A stretch of 64,000 nt of DNA, from contig JAEYMU010000035.1 in the NCBI GenBank assembly GCA_023407175.1, positions 1 to 64,000 of the forward strand, in the 5' to 3' direction. Made by a program: the position numbers and the translations under genes. Below the pieces are notes generated by a model that was not told the origin of the DNA, did not search any database, and was given only the letters and a program-made list of their open reading frames with translations. Shown in pieces: positions 27,743-37,104 of the stretch (positions are counted from its first letter, which is position 1; each line of letters starts with the position of its first letter). Origin of the DNA: Bacillota bacterium (GTDB lineage: Bacteria; Bacillota_A; Clostridia; Lachnospirales; Lachnospiraceae).

Positions 27743-28543
27743 TTATTCGAGGTTCAGCTTCCTCTTAAAAAGAATATGAGTTGTCTGATAAAAAGCAATA
27801 TCGAAGGCCAGGAGATAAACCATAAGAGCAGGGAGCAATGCAAATACAACAGTCTTATAAGGTGATTGCATACCGCTGAAGCCAGATCGGACAGAAATAA
27901 TATCACATATCAGTATGAAAAGAACTCCGATTACCTGTGAAGCAATATAAAGCACAACAAAGGCGGCAAAGGAACCGATGATTTTATGACCGTTGACCAG
28001 CTGCCCGATTCCGATGGATGCATAAATATGGAGGATAGCATTAAGCAGTACGAGGAAAAAAAGCACAATTATTTCTATGATTAATAATGCGGAGTAAGCC
28101 CCGAACTCGTCCTGGAGCTGCTGCATAAGTGCGGCGAAAGCCTCTTTCAGGTGCTGAAACCGTTCGGGAGTAACCATTACGACAAATATAGAGGCCAAGG
28201 TGATGAGGATACTGATCAGGGTCCATAAAGTAGAGACAATCAGCTTAGAATCAATGAGCTGTCGCGTCTTAACCGGAAGCGTGAACATCAGGTATCCCTC
28301 ATCTGCAATTAAATTTTTATAAAAACGCAGGATAACAATAACAAAGGATACAATTACAATTGCTATAATCGACATAACATATAAGAAGGTTATTAATACG
28401 GGAATGATCCCTGTAATACCTTCAAAAATATTCAGCCTTATGATAATTCGGTCCAATATGGTAAATACGACCAGCACAAGATATAAGGGCAGTAATAATC
28501 TGGAGCAGGCCCGCATTTCATGTTTTAATAATTTACTTAACAT
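27743..28543 (-). CDS. ABC transporter permease of a GntR-linked system
   Basis: 266 residues with about six hydrophobic segments, no extracellular domain and no catalytic motif, of the ABC-2 type. It overlaps the end of the ATPase gene by 7 bases and is encoded downstream of it, so the two form one transporter. The substrate is unknown. Relatives of this GntR-ATPase-permease layout (Bacillus ytr) respond to cell-wall antibiotics; extension to this case is inference. Confidence 0.82.
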   Translation of the reverse strand: MLSKLLKHEMRACSRLLLPLYLVLVVFTILDRIIIRLNIFEGITGIIPVLITFLYVMSIIAIVIVSFVIVILRFYKNLIADEGYLMFTLPVKTRQLIDSKLIVSTLWTLISILITLASIFVVMVTPERFQHLKEAFAALMQQLQDEFGAYSALLIIEIIVLFFLVLLNAILHIYASIGIGQLVNGHKIIGSFAAFVVLYIASQVIGVLFILICDIISVRSGFSGMQSPYKTVVFALLPALMVYLLAFDIAFYQTTHILFKRKLNLE

Positions 28544-29235
28544 TTGAATACCTCCCTGAATAATGTATCTATGGATTTTCCTTCATGGGTGCGGATGTCA
28601 TCAACGGATGCATGAAGGGTAATCTGGCCGTTTTTAATGAAAACCACCTCATCCAGCACCTTTTCAACATCAGCAATCAGGTGGGTTGAAATGATAATGG
28701 AGGCCTTTTCATTATAATTTGAAATAATAGTATTGAGAATATAATCCCTGGCAGCAGGGTCAACTCCTCCGATGGGCTCATCCAGGCAATATAAATCGGC
28801 ATCACGGCTCATAACCAGGATTAACTGAACCTTTTCCTTGGTTCCCTTTGACAGTGTTTTCATGCGCCTGCTAGGGTCAAGATGCAGACGGTCCAGCATG
28901 TCATAAGCTTTTTTTCTGTCGAAGTCCTGATAAAAATCCTCAAAGAAATCGATGGTTTCAGATATACGCATCCAATCGGGAAGATAGGTTCTCTCCGGCA
29001 GATAGGATACGATTTTCTTAGTTTCAGTGCCGGGCTCCTTACCGTCAATCAGCAGCCTGCCGGAGCTTGGAACTAAAAGTCCGTTGATTAATTTGATTAA
29101 GGTGGTTTTGCCGCTTCCGTTAGGTCCCAGAAGCCCGATAATATGACCCCGTTCCAAGGTTAACTCGATATGATCGAGTGCGGTCAGATTTGAAAAATTC
29201 TTCGATAATGATTTACACTCCAATATTGCACTCAT
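28537..29235 (-). CDS. ABC transporter ATP-binding protein (YtrB-like)
   Basis: 232 residues. Walker A is GPNGSGKT at 37-44. The signature reads LSKGTKEK rather than LSGGQ, typical of this subgroup. Walker B is DLYCLDEPIGGVDP, and the switch histidine is in IISTHLIADVE. It pairs with the permease encoded downstream and is preceded by the GntR regulator. The start lies 38 bases downstream of the regulator stop. Confidence 0.93.
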   Translation of the reverse strand: MSAILECKSLSKNFSNLTALDHIELTLERGHIIGLLGPNGSGKTTLIKLINGLLVPSSGRLLIDGKEPGTETKKIVSYLPERTYLPDWMRISETIDFFEDFYQDFDRKKAYDMLDRLHLDPSRRMKTLSKGTKEKVQLILVMSRDADLYCLDEPIGGVDPAARDYILNTIISNYNEKASIIISTHLIADVEKVLDEVVFIKNGQITLHASVDDIRTHEGKSIDTLFREVFKC

Positions 29236-29273
29236 ATTTACCTCACATTTCTGCCGTTGCTCGCGGCATATAA

Positions 29274-29645
29274 TTAAGCATTATTTTGATTCACAATTTC
29301 ATTTACAATTACCAAGGCTTCCTGTGGCTCATAGCCAAGCTGCTTCATACGCTCGATAAAGTCCTGTACCAGCTCCTTGGCAGTTAATTTCTTAAGCTTT
29401 TTTATCATTTCCTCATCCGAGGTTATGAATCTTCCGCTGGTCCGATTGGTATAAATGAGCCCGGTACGCTCAAGCTCGGATAGGGCCTTTTGCATTGTGT
29501 TCGGGTTTACCGTAGCCTCGGAGGCCAAATCCCTTACGGAGGGAAGCTTATCACCCGGCTTGAACTGGCCGGATATAATTCCGGTCTGTATCTGCTCAAT
29601 CAACTGAATATAGACGGGCCGTTCCGAATCTAAATTCCATTTCAT
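29274..29645 (-). CDS. GntR-family regulator, YtrA subfamily
   Basis: 123 residues. The N-terminal winged helix-turn-helix includes PVYIQLIEQIQTGIISGQFKPGDKLPSVRDLA and NPNTMQKALSELERTGLI. The C-terminal part is only ~50 residues, which defines the YtrA subfamily with no large ligand domain. It is the first gene of the operon and probably represses it through the inverted repeat at 29665-29700. AAAGGAGCAGCATCT precedes the ATG. Confidence 0.93.
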   Translation of the reverse strand: MKWNLDSERPVYIQLIEQIQTGIISGQFKPGDKLPSVRDLASEATVNPNTMQKALSELERTGLIYTNRTSGRFITSDEEMIKKLKKLTAKELVQDFIERMKQLGYEPQEALVIVNEIVNQNNA

Positions 29646-29664
29646 AGATGCTGCTCCTTTCTGT

Positions 29665-29700
29665 TGTATTATTGTACTAAGATGTTAATACAATAATACA
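29665..29700. promoter_or_regulatory. Candidate operator of the YtrA-type regulator
   Basis: Perfect inverted repeat TGTATTATTGTA (29665-29676) and TACAATAATACA (29689-29700) with a 12-base spacer, 20 bases upstream of the GntR start. A further half-site-like AATACAAT lies at 29703-29710. Position and symmetry fit autoregulation. Confidence 0.7.
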
Positions 29701-29806
29701 GTAATACAATTGAAATGTCAATCTCTTTTTTTAGATATTTTTCTTTTTTATTCCAGTCATTTCGTTTATAATAAAAGCAATGGAAATTTATACAGGTGGT
29801 GATGCG

Positions 29807-31843
29807 GTGGAAGCCAATGGTGGAATTAAATCAGTCAAGGGGATTGGTGAAAAGACGGAGAAGCTTTTTAGGAAGCTGGGGATAGAGACAGTCCAGGATT
29901 TACTGGAGCATTATCCAAGAGGCTATGAACAGTTCGAGAGGCCGGTGCCGATTATAGCGGTAAAGGAAGGAATGACAGCTGCAATTGAGGCTTCCCTGAT
30001 GACGTCTCCAAAGTCAAAAAAAATAAGAAATCTTCAGATTGTCAGTGCACAGGTAAAGGATTCCTCAGCCGTAATGCAGCTTACCTGGTTTAATATGCCC
30101 TTCCTGCAAAAGACCTTAAGATCCGGCAGCCATTATATCTTCCGGGGTAAGGCGGTGCGCAAAAATGGAATCCTGGTGATTGAGCAGCCGGTTATCTGGC
30201 AGCGTGAGAATTACTATAAACTTCTCCATATATTGCAGCCTGTCTATCCGCTGACGGAAGGGCTGACCAATACTATGGTGTCCAAGGCAATCAGGCAGGT
30301 GCTCGCGGAGCTTTCCTTTGCTAAGGATTATATACCAAAGCAGATAGCCAGAGAATATCAGCTGATGGACCGGACAAAAGCCTTACGGGAGGTGCATTTT
30401 CCAAAGGACAGGGAGAGCATGATGAAGGCCAGACAGCGTCTGGTGTTTGATGAATTCTTCCTATATTCACTGGCCCTAAGGAAGCTAAAGGAAAGGAAGA
30501 TAAGCAGTGTAACCGAATATAGAATGCAGGAATGCAGGGAATGTGAACTGCTGAAAGAGGCGCTGCCCTACCCGTTAACCGGAGCACAGCTTAGGGTGTG
30601 GGGAGAGGTGAAGCAGGATCTTCAGGGGGATTATGCTATGAACCGCCTGATTCAGGGGGATGTTGGCTGCGGGAAGACAATTCTTGCAATCCTGGCTCTG
30701 CTGATGACGGTAAAAAGCGGTTATCAGGCCAGCTTCATGGTACCCACGGAGGTGCTGGCAAAGCAGCATTATCAAGCTTTAGTCGATATGCTGACAGGGT
30801 ACGGTGTTCGAACCTGCCTTCTGGTCGGATCACAGACAGCTAAGGAAAAGAAAGAGCTCTATGAAAGAATAGGGAAGCATGAGGTGGATATTATTATAGG
30901 TACCCATGCCTTAATCCAGGAGAAGGTGGAATATGAAAGCCTGGGACTGGTCATCACGGATGAGCAGCACCGGTTTGGCGTAAAGCAGCGGGAGACTCTG
31001 ATGAAGAAGGGTGGAAATCCCCATGTGCTTGTCATGAGTGCTACTCCAATTCCACGGACGCTGGCCATTATCCTGTACGGTGACCTGGATATCTCTGTGG
31101 TGGACGAGCTTCCGGCAAACAGACTGCCGATTAAAAACTGCGTTGTAGATACAAATTACCGTTCGAGTGCTTACCGCTTTATTGACAAGCAGGCTGCCCT
31201 GGGCAGACAGGCCTATGTCATCTGTCCGATGGTGGAGGAGAGTGAGGAGATAGAGGCGGAGAATGTGCTCGAATATGCCGGTATCCTTAAGGAAGCTCTT
31301 GCACCGGGAGTTACGGTTGAGGCACTGCATGGAAAAATGAAGCCCAAGGATAAAAATGATGTTATGGAACGCTTTGCCGGGGGAGAGGTCCAGGTACTGG
31401 TATCCACAACAGTTGTTGAGGTAGGGGTAAATGTACCGAATGCAACGGTTATGATGGTAGAGAATGCCGAGCGCTTCGGGCTGGCCCAGCTTCATCAGCT
31501 GCGGGGAAGAGTAGGCAGGGGAGAACACCAGTCCTATTGTATCTTCGTCTGCGCAAGCAGTGCCAAGGAGGCTTGGGACAGGCTTGAGATTTTGAATAAA
31601 TCCAATGATGGCTTTTATATTGCCAGTGAGGATTTGAAGCTACGAGGGCCGGGAGATATCTTTGGAATCAGGCAGAGCGGGGACATGGATTTTAAGTTGG
31701 GGGATATCTTTACCGACTCCAGTATCCTGAAGGCTGCCGCAGAAGCAGTGAAACGGCTGGGGGATTCAGAGGTTGAAAATATATTCAGGGATAATCCATA
31801 TCTTGAAAACAGGATATTAAACCGTACAGCAAATACCTTATAA
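29807..31843 (+). CDS. recG: ATP-dependent DNA helicase RecG
   Basis: 678 residues. The N-terminal wedge/OB domain contains VKGIGEKTEKLFRKLGIETVQDLLEHYPRGYE. The helicase core has Walker A GDVGCGKT (284-291), DEQHRFG (385-391) and SATPIPRT. The C-terminal helicase half has LVSTTVVEVGVNVPNA and QLRGRVGRGEHQSYC. RecG remodels stalled forks and branched DNA. GTG 29807, after AGGTGGTGAT, is preferred over ATG 29780, because a TATAAT box at 29767-29772 would place the transcript start at about 29780 and leave that ATG without a ribosome site. Confidence 0.96.
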   Translation: MEANGGIKSVKGIGEKTEKLFRKLGIETVQDLLEHYPRGYEQFERPVPIIAVKEGMTAAIEASLMTSPKSKKIRNLQIVSAQVKDSSAVMQLTWFNMPFLQKTLRSGSHYIFRGKAVRKNGILVIEQPVIWQRENYYKLLHILQPVYPLTEGLTNTMVSKAIRQVLAELSFAKDYIPKQIAREYQLMDRTKALREVHFPKDRESMMKARQRLVFDEFFLYSLALRKLKERKISSVTEYRMQECRECELLKEALPYPLTGAQLRVWGEVKQDLQGDYAMNRLIQGDVGCGKTILAILALLMTVKSGYQASFMVPTEVLAKQHYQALVDMLTGYGVRTCLLVGSQTAKEKKELYERIGKHEVDIIIGTHALIQEKVEYESLGLVITDEQHRFGVKQRETLMKKGGNPHVLVMSATPIPRTLAIILYGDLDISVVDELPANRLPIKNCVVDTNYRSSAYRFIDKQAALGRQAYVICPMVEESEEIEAENVLEYAGILKEALAPGVTVEALHGKMKPKDKNDVMERFAGGEVQVLVSTTVVEVGVNVPNATVMMVENAERFGLAQLHQLRGRVGRGEHQSYCIFVCASSAKEAWDRLEILNKSNDGFYIASEDLKLRGPGDIFGIRQSGDMDFKLGDIFTDSSILKAAAEAVKRLGDSEVENIFRDNPYLENRILNRTANTL

Positions 31844-31977
31844 AAATATGGATAATTGCTTAAAGTTTTGTGAATATTTACACAAAGGCATGGTAATATA
31901 TTTCATTTTCATATATAATATTCAAATACAAGCAAATAAACCCAAAAAATAAATGTAAAGAAGGAAAGTAGAAACCT

Positions 31978-32973
31978 ATGGCTGCTGACATATATAATAC
32001 CAATCAGATACGATCGGCGGACTCCGTTCTGTCCCTGGTTATTCCGGTATATCAGGAAGGAAGCCATATCAGAAGCTCCATCGGTATTATTGAAAAAATA
32101 CTCATAGAAAACTGCATCCGACATGAATTTATCCTGATTGATGATGGTTCCAGGGATAATTCCTGGGCGGAAATCAAGCAGCTGGCGCAAAGTAAGGAGA
32201 ATGTAACCTCACTTCGGCTTAGCCGGAATTTTGGCAAGGAATCTGCCCTGTGTGCAGGATTGGAGTATGCCAAGGGAGATATGGTCCTCGTGATGGATGC
32301 GGATTTACAGCATCCTCCTGAAATTATACCTGAGATGGTGAAGGCCTGGCGGGAGGAGGGGTATGATGTCGTTGACGGCATTAAAACCTCCAGAGGGAAA
32401 GAGAATCCAATTTATAAACTATGTGCCAGAATTTTTTATTACATTATATATAAAACCTCAGATATCAATCTGGGAAAGGCCTCTGATTTTAAGCTTTTGG
32501 ACCGTAAGGTAATCGACGCCTGGAAGGAAATGCCCGAACGGGCCACCTTCTTTCGCGGTATGACGGCATGGCTGGGGTTTGACCGCAAGCAGATTAATTT
32601 TGATGTTGCACCGCGGATCAACGGTAAGACGAAATGGTCCTTTTTGCGTTTGATCCGTCTTGCCATGAATGCAATTACCTCCTATACCTCGGTTCCGCTT
32701 CATTGTATTACGGTACTTGGTATTGTGATGTTTTTTGGGGCGATTCTGCTTGGATTACAGACTCTGTATATGAAGTTTGCAGGGAAGGCCACCAGCGGTT
32801 TTACAACAGTTATCCTGCTTCAGCTGATCATCGGAAGCTCTATTATGATAAGCCTTGGTATGATTGGAATTTATCTGACAAAAATATATAAAGAAGTAAA
32901 GGCAAGGCCCAGATACCTGATTTCAAAATGTGTGAGGGGACAGGACAAGCAGGGGGCCGATCAGCAACACTAA
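31978..32973 (+). CDS. Family 2 glycosyltransferase, GtrB/DPM1-like
   Basis: 331 residues. The GT-A domain begins VLSLVIPVYQEGSHIRSSI; the metal-binding DADLQHPPE motif is at about 104-112 and IDDGSRDNS lies near 56. Two C-terminal transmembrane helices follow (about 233-258 and 265-300). Enzymes of this type transfer a sugar from a nucleotide donor to undecaprenyl phosphate on the cytoplasmic side. The next gene, a GT-C-like polytopic protein, could use the lipid-linked sugar outside (inference). AAGGAAAGTAG precedes the ATG. Confidence 0.9.
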   Translation: MAADIYNTNQIRSADSVLSLVIPVYQEGSHIRSSIGIIEKILIENCIRHEFILIDDGSRDNSWAEIKQLAQSKENVTSLRLSRNFGKESALCAGLEYAKGDMVLVMDADLQHPPEIIPEMVKAWREEGYDVVDGIKTSRGKENPIYKLCARIFYYIIYKTSDINLGKASDFKLLDRKVIDAWKEMPERATFFRGMTAWLGFDRKQINFDVAPRINGKTKWSFLRLIRLAMNAITSYTSVPLHCITVLGIVMFFGAILLGLQTLYMKFAGKATSGFTTVILLQLIIGSSIMISLGMIGIYLTKIYKEVKARPRYLISKCVRGQDKQGADQQH

Positions 32974-32987
32974 TATAACGTAAAAAA

Positions 32988-35069
32988 ATGACAGCCTGGA
33001 GGGAGTTTGGAATGCTCGGACTTTTCTATATCATACTGTGCTTCGGAGTCGGCTTCGCGATATGTACCTGTGTCTTTCCGGGACTTAAGACTATGGCAGA
33101 TACGGATTACAGCAAAAACCCAATTTTTTTGAGTCCCTATCTTTTGCTGGTTCCGGCCTGGTATGTGACAGGAACAATGGCAGTAACCTGGCCGACTTAT
33201 CTGATTGCATATCTGTTCGGGAACATGAGGGAGCCTTTACTTTATGCCAACTTGATTGTTATGCCGGTTGCTTTTCTTGTAGCAGCCTTTGCAGTCTATA
33301 GAAGATTGATTGTGAATAAAAGGGAAAGCCTGAGGCTCTTATCCACCAACAAAAGAACGGTGTACCTTGAGCTTGTGCTGCTTGCGGCAGTTGCCCTGTT
33401 GGTTTGCATCCTGATGTGGAGGACATTTTTTGTCAAGGGGAATCTTCTTTATGTCGGGGTCTCGGTATTCAGTGATTTTTCGCCCCATCTGGGAATGATC
33501 CGTTCCTTTTCCTATGGAAATAATTATCCGACGGCTTATTCTCATTATGCAGGCCAGGATATCAGATATCATTTTATGTTCCAGTTTCTGACCGGTAATC
33601 TGGAATATCTGGGAATGAGACTGGACTGGGCGTTTAATCTGCCCAGTATATTAAGCCTGATCAGTACTTTTTCGCTGCTCTATGTACTGGCAGTTAAAAT
33701 AACCAGTAAAATAGGTGCCGGCATTCTGGCCTGTTTGTTTTTTGCCTTTCGCAGTGCCAAGACCCTATTCACCTATCTGGCAAATCTGCCGGCAGGGACA
33801 GACATTTTAAAGGCTCTTTCGGAAAATACGGATTTTATTTCGGACACCACCCATGAGGAGTGGGGGCTCTGGAATTTGAATGTATATTGTAATCAGCGGC
33901 ACCTGGCCTTTGGCCTGGCGGTTATGTTCCTTGTACTGATCCTGTTTATGCCCCATCTTTTTGATATGTCGGCAGAGCTGAAAAAAAAGTGGGAAGGCAG
34001 GCAGGGGCGCTTTGCGGTAAATCTGCAGGAAAGTCTTGTGACCTTATTTGCCACAAGGGAAGCCTGGCAGGTTACGGATTTTAAGCTGGCAATTGGAGCG
34101 GGACTTCTGCTGGGAGGTCTGGCATTTTTCCATGGCTCGGCCCAAATCTGCTGTTTGATGATATTATTTTTCATGGCGGTGTTCTCAAAGAGACGTCTGG
34201 AATATTTAATTACCGCAATGATTGCCCTTCTTCTGGCAGTGTTGCAGACAAGTTTTTTCATTCACGGAGCGGCTGTTGCGCCGGAGTTTTTATTTGGCTT
34301 CCTTGCAGATAATGCAACCCTCTTTGGAGTAGGCTCCTATCTGGAGCGGCTGCTGGGAATACTTCCGTTTGTTCTGCTTGCAGCCTTCTGCATGGAGAAG
34401 GGAACCGGAAAATATCTGATTTTTGTATTTATCACACCGCTTATCTTAGCCTTCACCGTATCCCTTACGGTGGATGTGACGGTAAACCACAAATACATCA
34501 TGATGAGCTGTATTCTGCTGGGAATATTTGCGGCAGCCCTGGTGATGAAGCTGATAGAGCGCAGGGATTTTATCATGACCTGTGCGGCTGTCCTGCTTAT
34601 CCTCTCTCTGACGGCTACTGGAATTTATGATTTTACTACAGTGCTTAAGAAGAATACGCCCCAGAGTGCGGTGGTGCTTGATTTGAAGGATCCGCTTACC
34701 CTGTGGGTGCATGAGAACAGTGACTCGAAGGATATCTTCCTCACTCCCAGCTATGCACTGAACCAGCTGGTCTTGGGCGGCGCCATGCTGTATGAGGGCT
34801 GGCCTTATTTTCCCTGGTCTGCCGGCTATGATACGGACTACCGTACGGGGCAGGTTAAGCTGATGTACGAGGCACAGACCCCGGAGGAGCTGGAGAACCT
34901 GGTCAAAGATAATAAGATACGTTATATTGTGGTGGATTATGATGCGAGAACGAGTGATGCCTATACGGTGAATGAGGATAATATAAAAGCAACCTATGAG
35001 TGTGTGTACCGTGAGGGAGAAGGAGATTGGATGATCTCCATCTATGATACTCAAAAGAGGCTTTATTAA
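32988..35069 (+). CDS. Large polytopic membrane protein, GT-C glycosyltransferase-like
   Basis: 693 residues with roughly 12 or more transmembrane segments and an extracytoplasmic C-terminal domain (from about 560). The first large loop carries acidic and aromatic residues typical of GT-C enzymes: VFSDFSPHLGMIRSFSYG and HYAGQDIRYHFMFQFLTGNLEYLG. The C-terminal part contains YEGWPYFPWSAGYDTDYR and IRYIVVDYDAR. It resembles in plan the DUF2298 protein at 37105. The probable role is transfer of lipid-linked sugars to an envelope polymer; this is inferred. It starts 14 bases after the preceding GT2 gene. Confidence 0.7.
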   Translation: MTAWREFGMLGLFYIILCFGVGFAICTCVFPGLKTMADTDYSKNPIFLSPYLLLVPAWYVTGTMAVTWPTYLIAYLFGNMREPLLYANLIVMPVAFLVAAFAVYRRLIVNKRESLRLLSTNKRTVYLELVLLAAVALLVCILMWRTFFVKGNLLYVGVSVFSDFSPHLGMIRSFSYGNNYPTAYSHYAGQDIRYHFMFQFLTGNLEYLGMRLDWAFNLPSILSLISTFSLLYVLAVKITSKIGAGILACLFFAFRSAKTLFTYLANLPAGTDILKALSENTDFISDTTHEEWGLWNLNVYCNQRHLAFGLAVMFLVLILFMPHLFDMSAELKKKWEGRQGRFAVNLQESLVTLFATREAWQVTDFKLAIGAGLLLGGLAFFHGSAQICCLMILFFMAVFSKRRLEYLITAMIALLLAVLQTSFFIHGAAVAPEFLFGFLADNATLFGVGSYLERLLGILPFVLLAAFCMEKGTGKYLIFVFITPLILAFTVSLTVDVTVNHKYIMMSCILLGIFAAALVMKLIERRDFIMTCAAVLLILSLTATGIYDFTTVLKKNTPQSAVVLDLKDPLTLWVHENSDSKDIFLTPSYALNQLVLGGAMLYEGWPYFPWSAGYDTDYRTGQVKLMYEAQTPEELENLVKDNKIRYIVVDYDARTSDAYTVNEDNIKATYECVYREGEGDWMISIYDTQKRLY

Positions 35070-35082
35070 TAAAATGGTTATA

Positions 35083-35138
35083 GTGTGAAAACAAAGAGTG
35101 ATTTTCACACCCCTGGTTTGAGAGCCGCCGAAGGCGGC
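35083..35138 (+). other. Two hairpins upstream of glf
   Basis: GTGTGAAAA / TTTTCACAC (35083-35091, 35102-35110) and the tight GCCGCC-GAA-GGCGGC (35124-35138). There is no T-run, so they are more likely processing or translation elements than terminators. Confidence 0.5.
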
Positions 35139-35182
35139 ACACGGGAGCTGATAGAAAAATATGATTGGGATCGGAGAAGAAA

Positions 35183-36277
35183 ATGAAAGTAAAATATGTT
35201 GTTGTTGGTGCGGGACTTGCGGGACTGACTATGGCGGAGCGTATTGCAAATGAATTAAATGAGAAGGTGCTGCTGATTGAAAAGAGGGGGCATATCGGGG
35301 GAAATATTTACGACTCCTATCATGAGGATGGGATTCTGATTCATAATTACGGGCCGCATATTTTCCATACGAATGACCGCGGCGTATATGAGTATTTATC
35401 TAAATTTACAAAATGGAATGATTTCTGGCACAGGGTATTAACCTATGTAGACGGTAATCTGGTTCCGATGCCGATTACGGTAGAGACCATTAATAAGCTG
35501 TATAACTTGAACCTTGACTGTTCCCAGGTAGAGGAATACTTAAAGAAGCAGGCGGTGGATATACCGGAGATTAAAACCAGCAAGGATGTTGCTTTAAGCA
35601 AGGTTGGTAAGGATATCTATGAAAAGATTTTTGAAACCTATACAAGAAAGCAATGGGGAATCGATCCCAGTGAGCTGGATACCTCTGTAATATCAAGAAT
35701 TCCGATCCGGCTGAACCGGGATACCAGATATTTTAACGATAAATACCAGGGAATGCCGTCCCACGGATATACCAGGATGTGCGAGAAGATGGCTGCAAAT
35801 AAGAACATTAAGCTATTACTGAATACAGACTATAAGGAAATAATTGATCAGATAGAATATGATACCCTGATTTATACCGGAGCAACGGATGAGTTTTACC
35901 AATATAAATATGGAAAGCTTTCCTATCGGAGTATAAATTTTGTATTCGAAACACATGATAAGGCTGAATACCAGGAAGCTCCGGTTGTGAATTATCCGAA
36001 TGATTATGATTTTACAAGAATTACGGAATATAAGAAGCTGACAGGACAAAAGCATGATAAGACCACCATAGGGAAGGAATTTCCGGTAAGCGAGGGAGAA
36101 CCCTATTATCCCTTCCCGACGAAGGAATGCAAGGCACAGTTTGCCCTGTATGAAGAGGAGATGAAGAAGGAGACGAAGGTAATCTTTATCGGACGGCTGG
36201 CACAGTACCGTTATTATAATATGGATGCGGTAGTGCGTGCTGCTCTGGATGCCTTTGGACAGCTTATACAAAAATAA
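35183..36277 (+). CDS. glf: UDP-galactopyranose mutase
   Basis: 364 residues. The N-terminal FAD-binding motif is VVVGAGLAGLTMAERIA, followed by EKRGHIGGNIYD and HNYGPHIFHT, the family signature. Later conserved parts are YTRKQWG and RIPIRLNRDTRYF, which contact the substrate. Glf converts UDP-galactopyranose to UDP-galactofuranose, the donor for galactofuranose in surface glycans. ATG 35183, after CGGAGAAG, is preferred over the TTG at 35165. Its presence indicates that the cluster builds a galactofuranose-containing polymer. Confidence 0.97.
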   Translation: MKVKYVVVGAGLAGLTMAERIANELNEKVLLIEKRGHIGGNIYDSYHEDGILIHNYGPHIFHTNDRGVYEYLSKFTKWNDFWHRVLTYVDGNLVPMPITVETINKLYNLNLDCSQVEEYLKKQAVDIPEIKTSKDVALSKVGKDIYEKIFETYTRKQWGIDPSELDTSVISRIPIRLNRDTRYFNDKYQGMPSHGYTRMCEKMAANKNIKLLLNTDYKEIIDQIEYDTLIYTGATDEFYQYKYGKLSYRSINFVFETHDKAEYQEAPVVNYPNDYDFTRITEYKKLTGQKHDKTTIGKEFPVSEGEPYYPFPTKECKAQFALYEEEMKKETKVIFIGRLAQYRYYNMDAVVRAALDAFGQLIQK

Positions 36278-36300
36278 TCTTACTTAGGGAGGATAAAGCA

Positions 36301-37014
36301 TTGGACAAGCTATACATTGTTATTCCTGCTTATAATGAAGAAGAGAATATCGGCTCTGTGATTAAGGATTGGTATCCGATTGTAGAAAAAGTCGGCAATG
36401 GCAGCAGGCTGGTAATTATCGATGATGGGAGCAAGGATTCCACTTATAAGATTATGCAGGAATATGTCAGGGATTTGGAGGCCTTTGAACCAATCACAAA
36501 GCCCAACGGCGGTCATGGTGCCACGGTGCTGTATGGATATCAATATGCCCTGCAGGCCGGCGCGGATTATATCTTTCAGACTGATTCCGACGGACAGACA
36601 CTTCCTCAGGAGTTCTGGCCCTTTTGGGAGTTTAGGGACCGGTATGATATGGTAATCGGACACCGGAAGGGACGCCAGGATGGGCTTTCCCGAATCGTTG
36701 TCACCAAAACCCTTAAGCTGGTATTACGGGTATGCTTTCATGTAAACGTCACTGATGCAAATACCCCGTTCCGTCTTATGAAGGCCCGGACACTGCAAGA
36801 GCAGATCAAGCTGGTGCCTGAGAATTTCAATCTGTCCAATGTAATTCTTTCTGTTATCTATGCCAGGAAAAAGCTGGCGGTTAAATATCTGCCGGTGACC
36901 TTTCGCCCCAGACAGGGCGGGGTGAATTCCATCAATATGAAGAAGATATTCCGTATTGGAAGCAAGGCACTGAAGGATTTTCGGGAGATTAACCGTAGCC
37001 TGAAGAATATATAG
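36301..37014 (+). CDS. Family 2 glycosyltransferase, soluble or peripheral
   Basis: 237 residues. The GT-A fold starts LYIVIPAYNEEENIGSVI; IIDDGSKDST lies at 39-48, TDSDGQT holds the metal-binding acidic residues, and the C-terminal RQGGVNSINMKKIFRIG resembles polyprenyl-phosphate sugar transferases. No transmembrane anchor is present. TTG start after GGGAGGATAAAGCA. It lies between glf and the DUF2298 gene on the same strand. Confidence 0.9.
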   Translation: MDKLYIVIPAYNEEENIGSVIKDWYPIVEKVGNGSRLVIIDDGSKDSTYKIMQEYVRDLEAFEPITKPNGGHGATVLYGYQYALQAGADYIFQTDSDGQTLPQEFWPFWEFRDRYDMVIGHRKGRQDGLSRIVVTKTLKLVLRVCFHVNVTDANTPFRLMKARTLQEQIKLVPENFNLSNVILSVIYARKKLAVKYLPVTFRPRQGGVNSINMKKIFRIGSKALKDFREINRSLKNI

Positions 37015-37104
37015 GACACACCCAAAGTATATCAGCCACGCTGTGTGTGTAAGCCATCTTCTCTATGGCTGGTAAATCTATTATTAATTGCAATGGGAGC
37101 TAAC

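Noticed and set aside
29780..29806. ATG 29780 as the recG start
   Set aside because: It coincides with the expected transcription start after TATAAT at 29767 and has no ribosome site; GTG 29807 has one.
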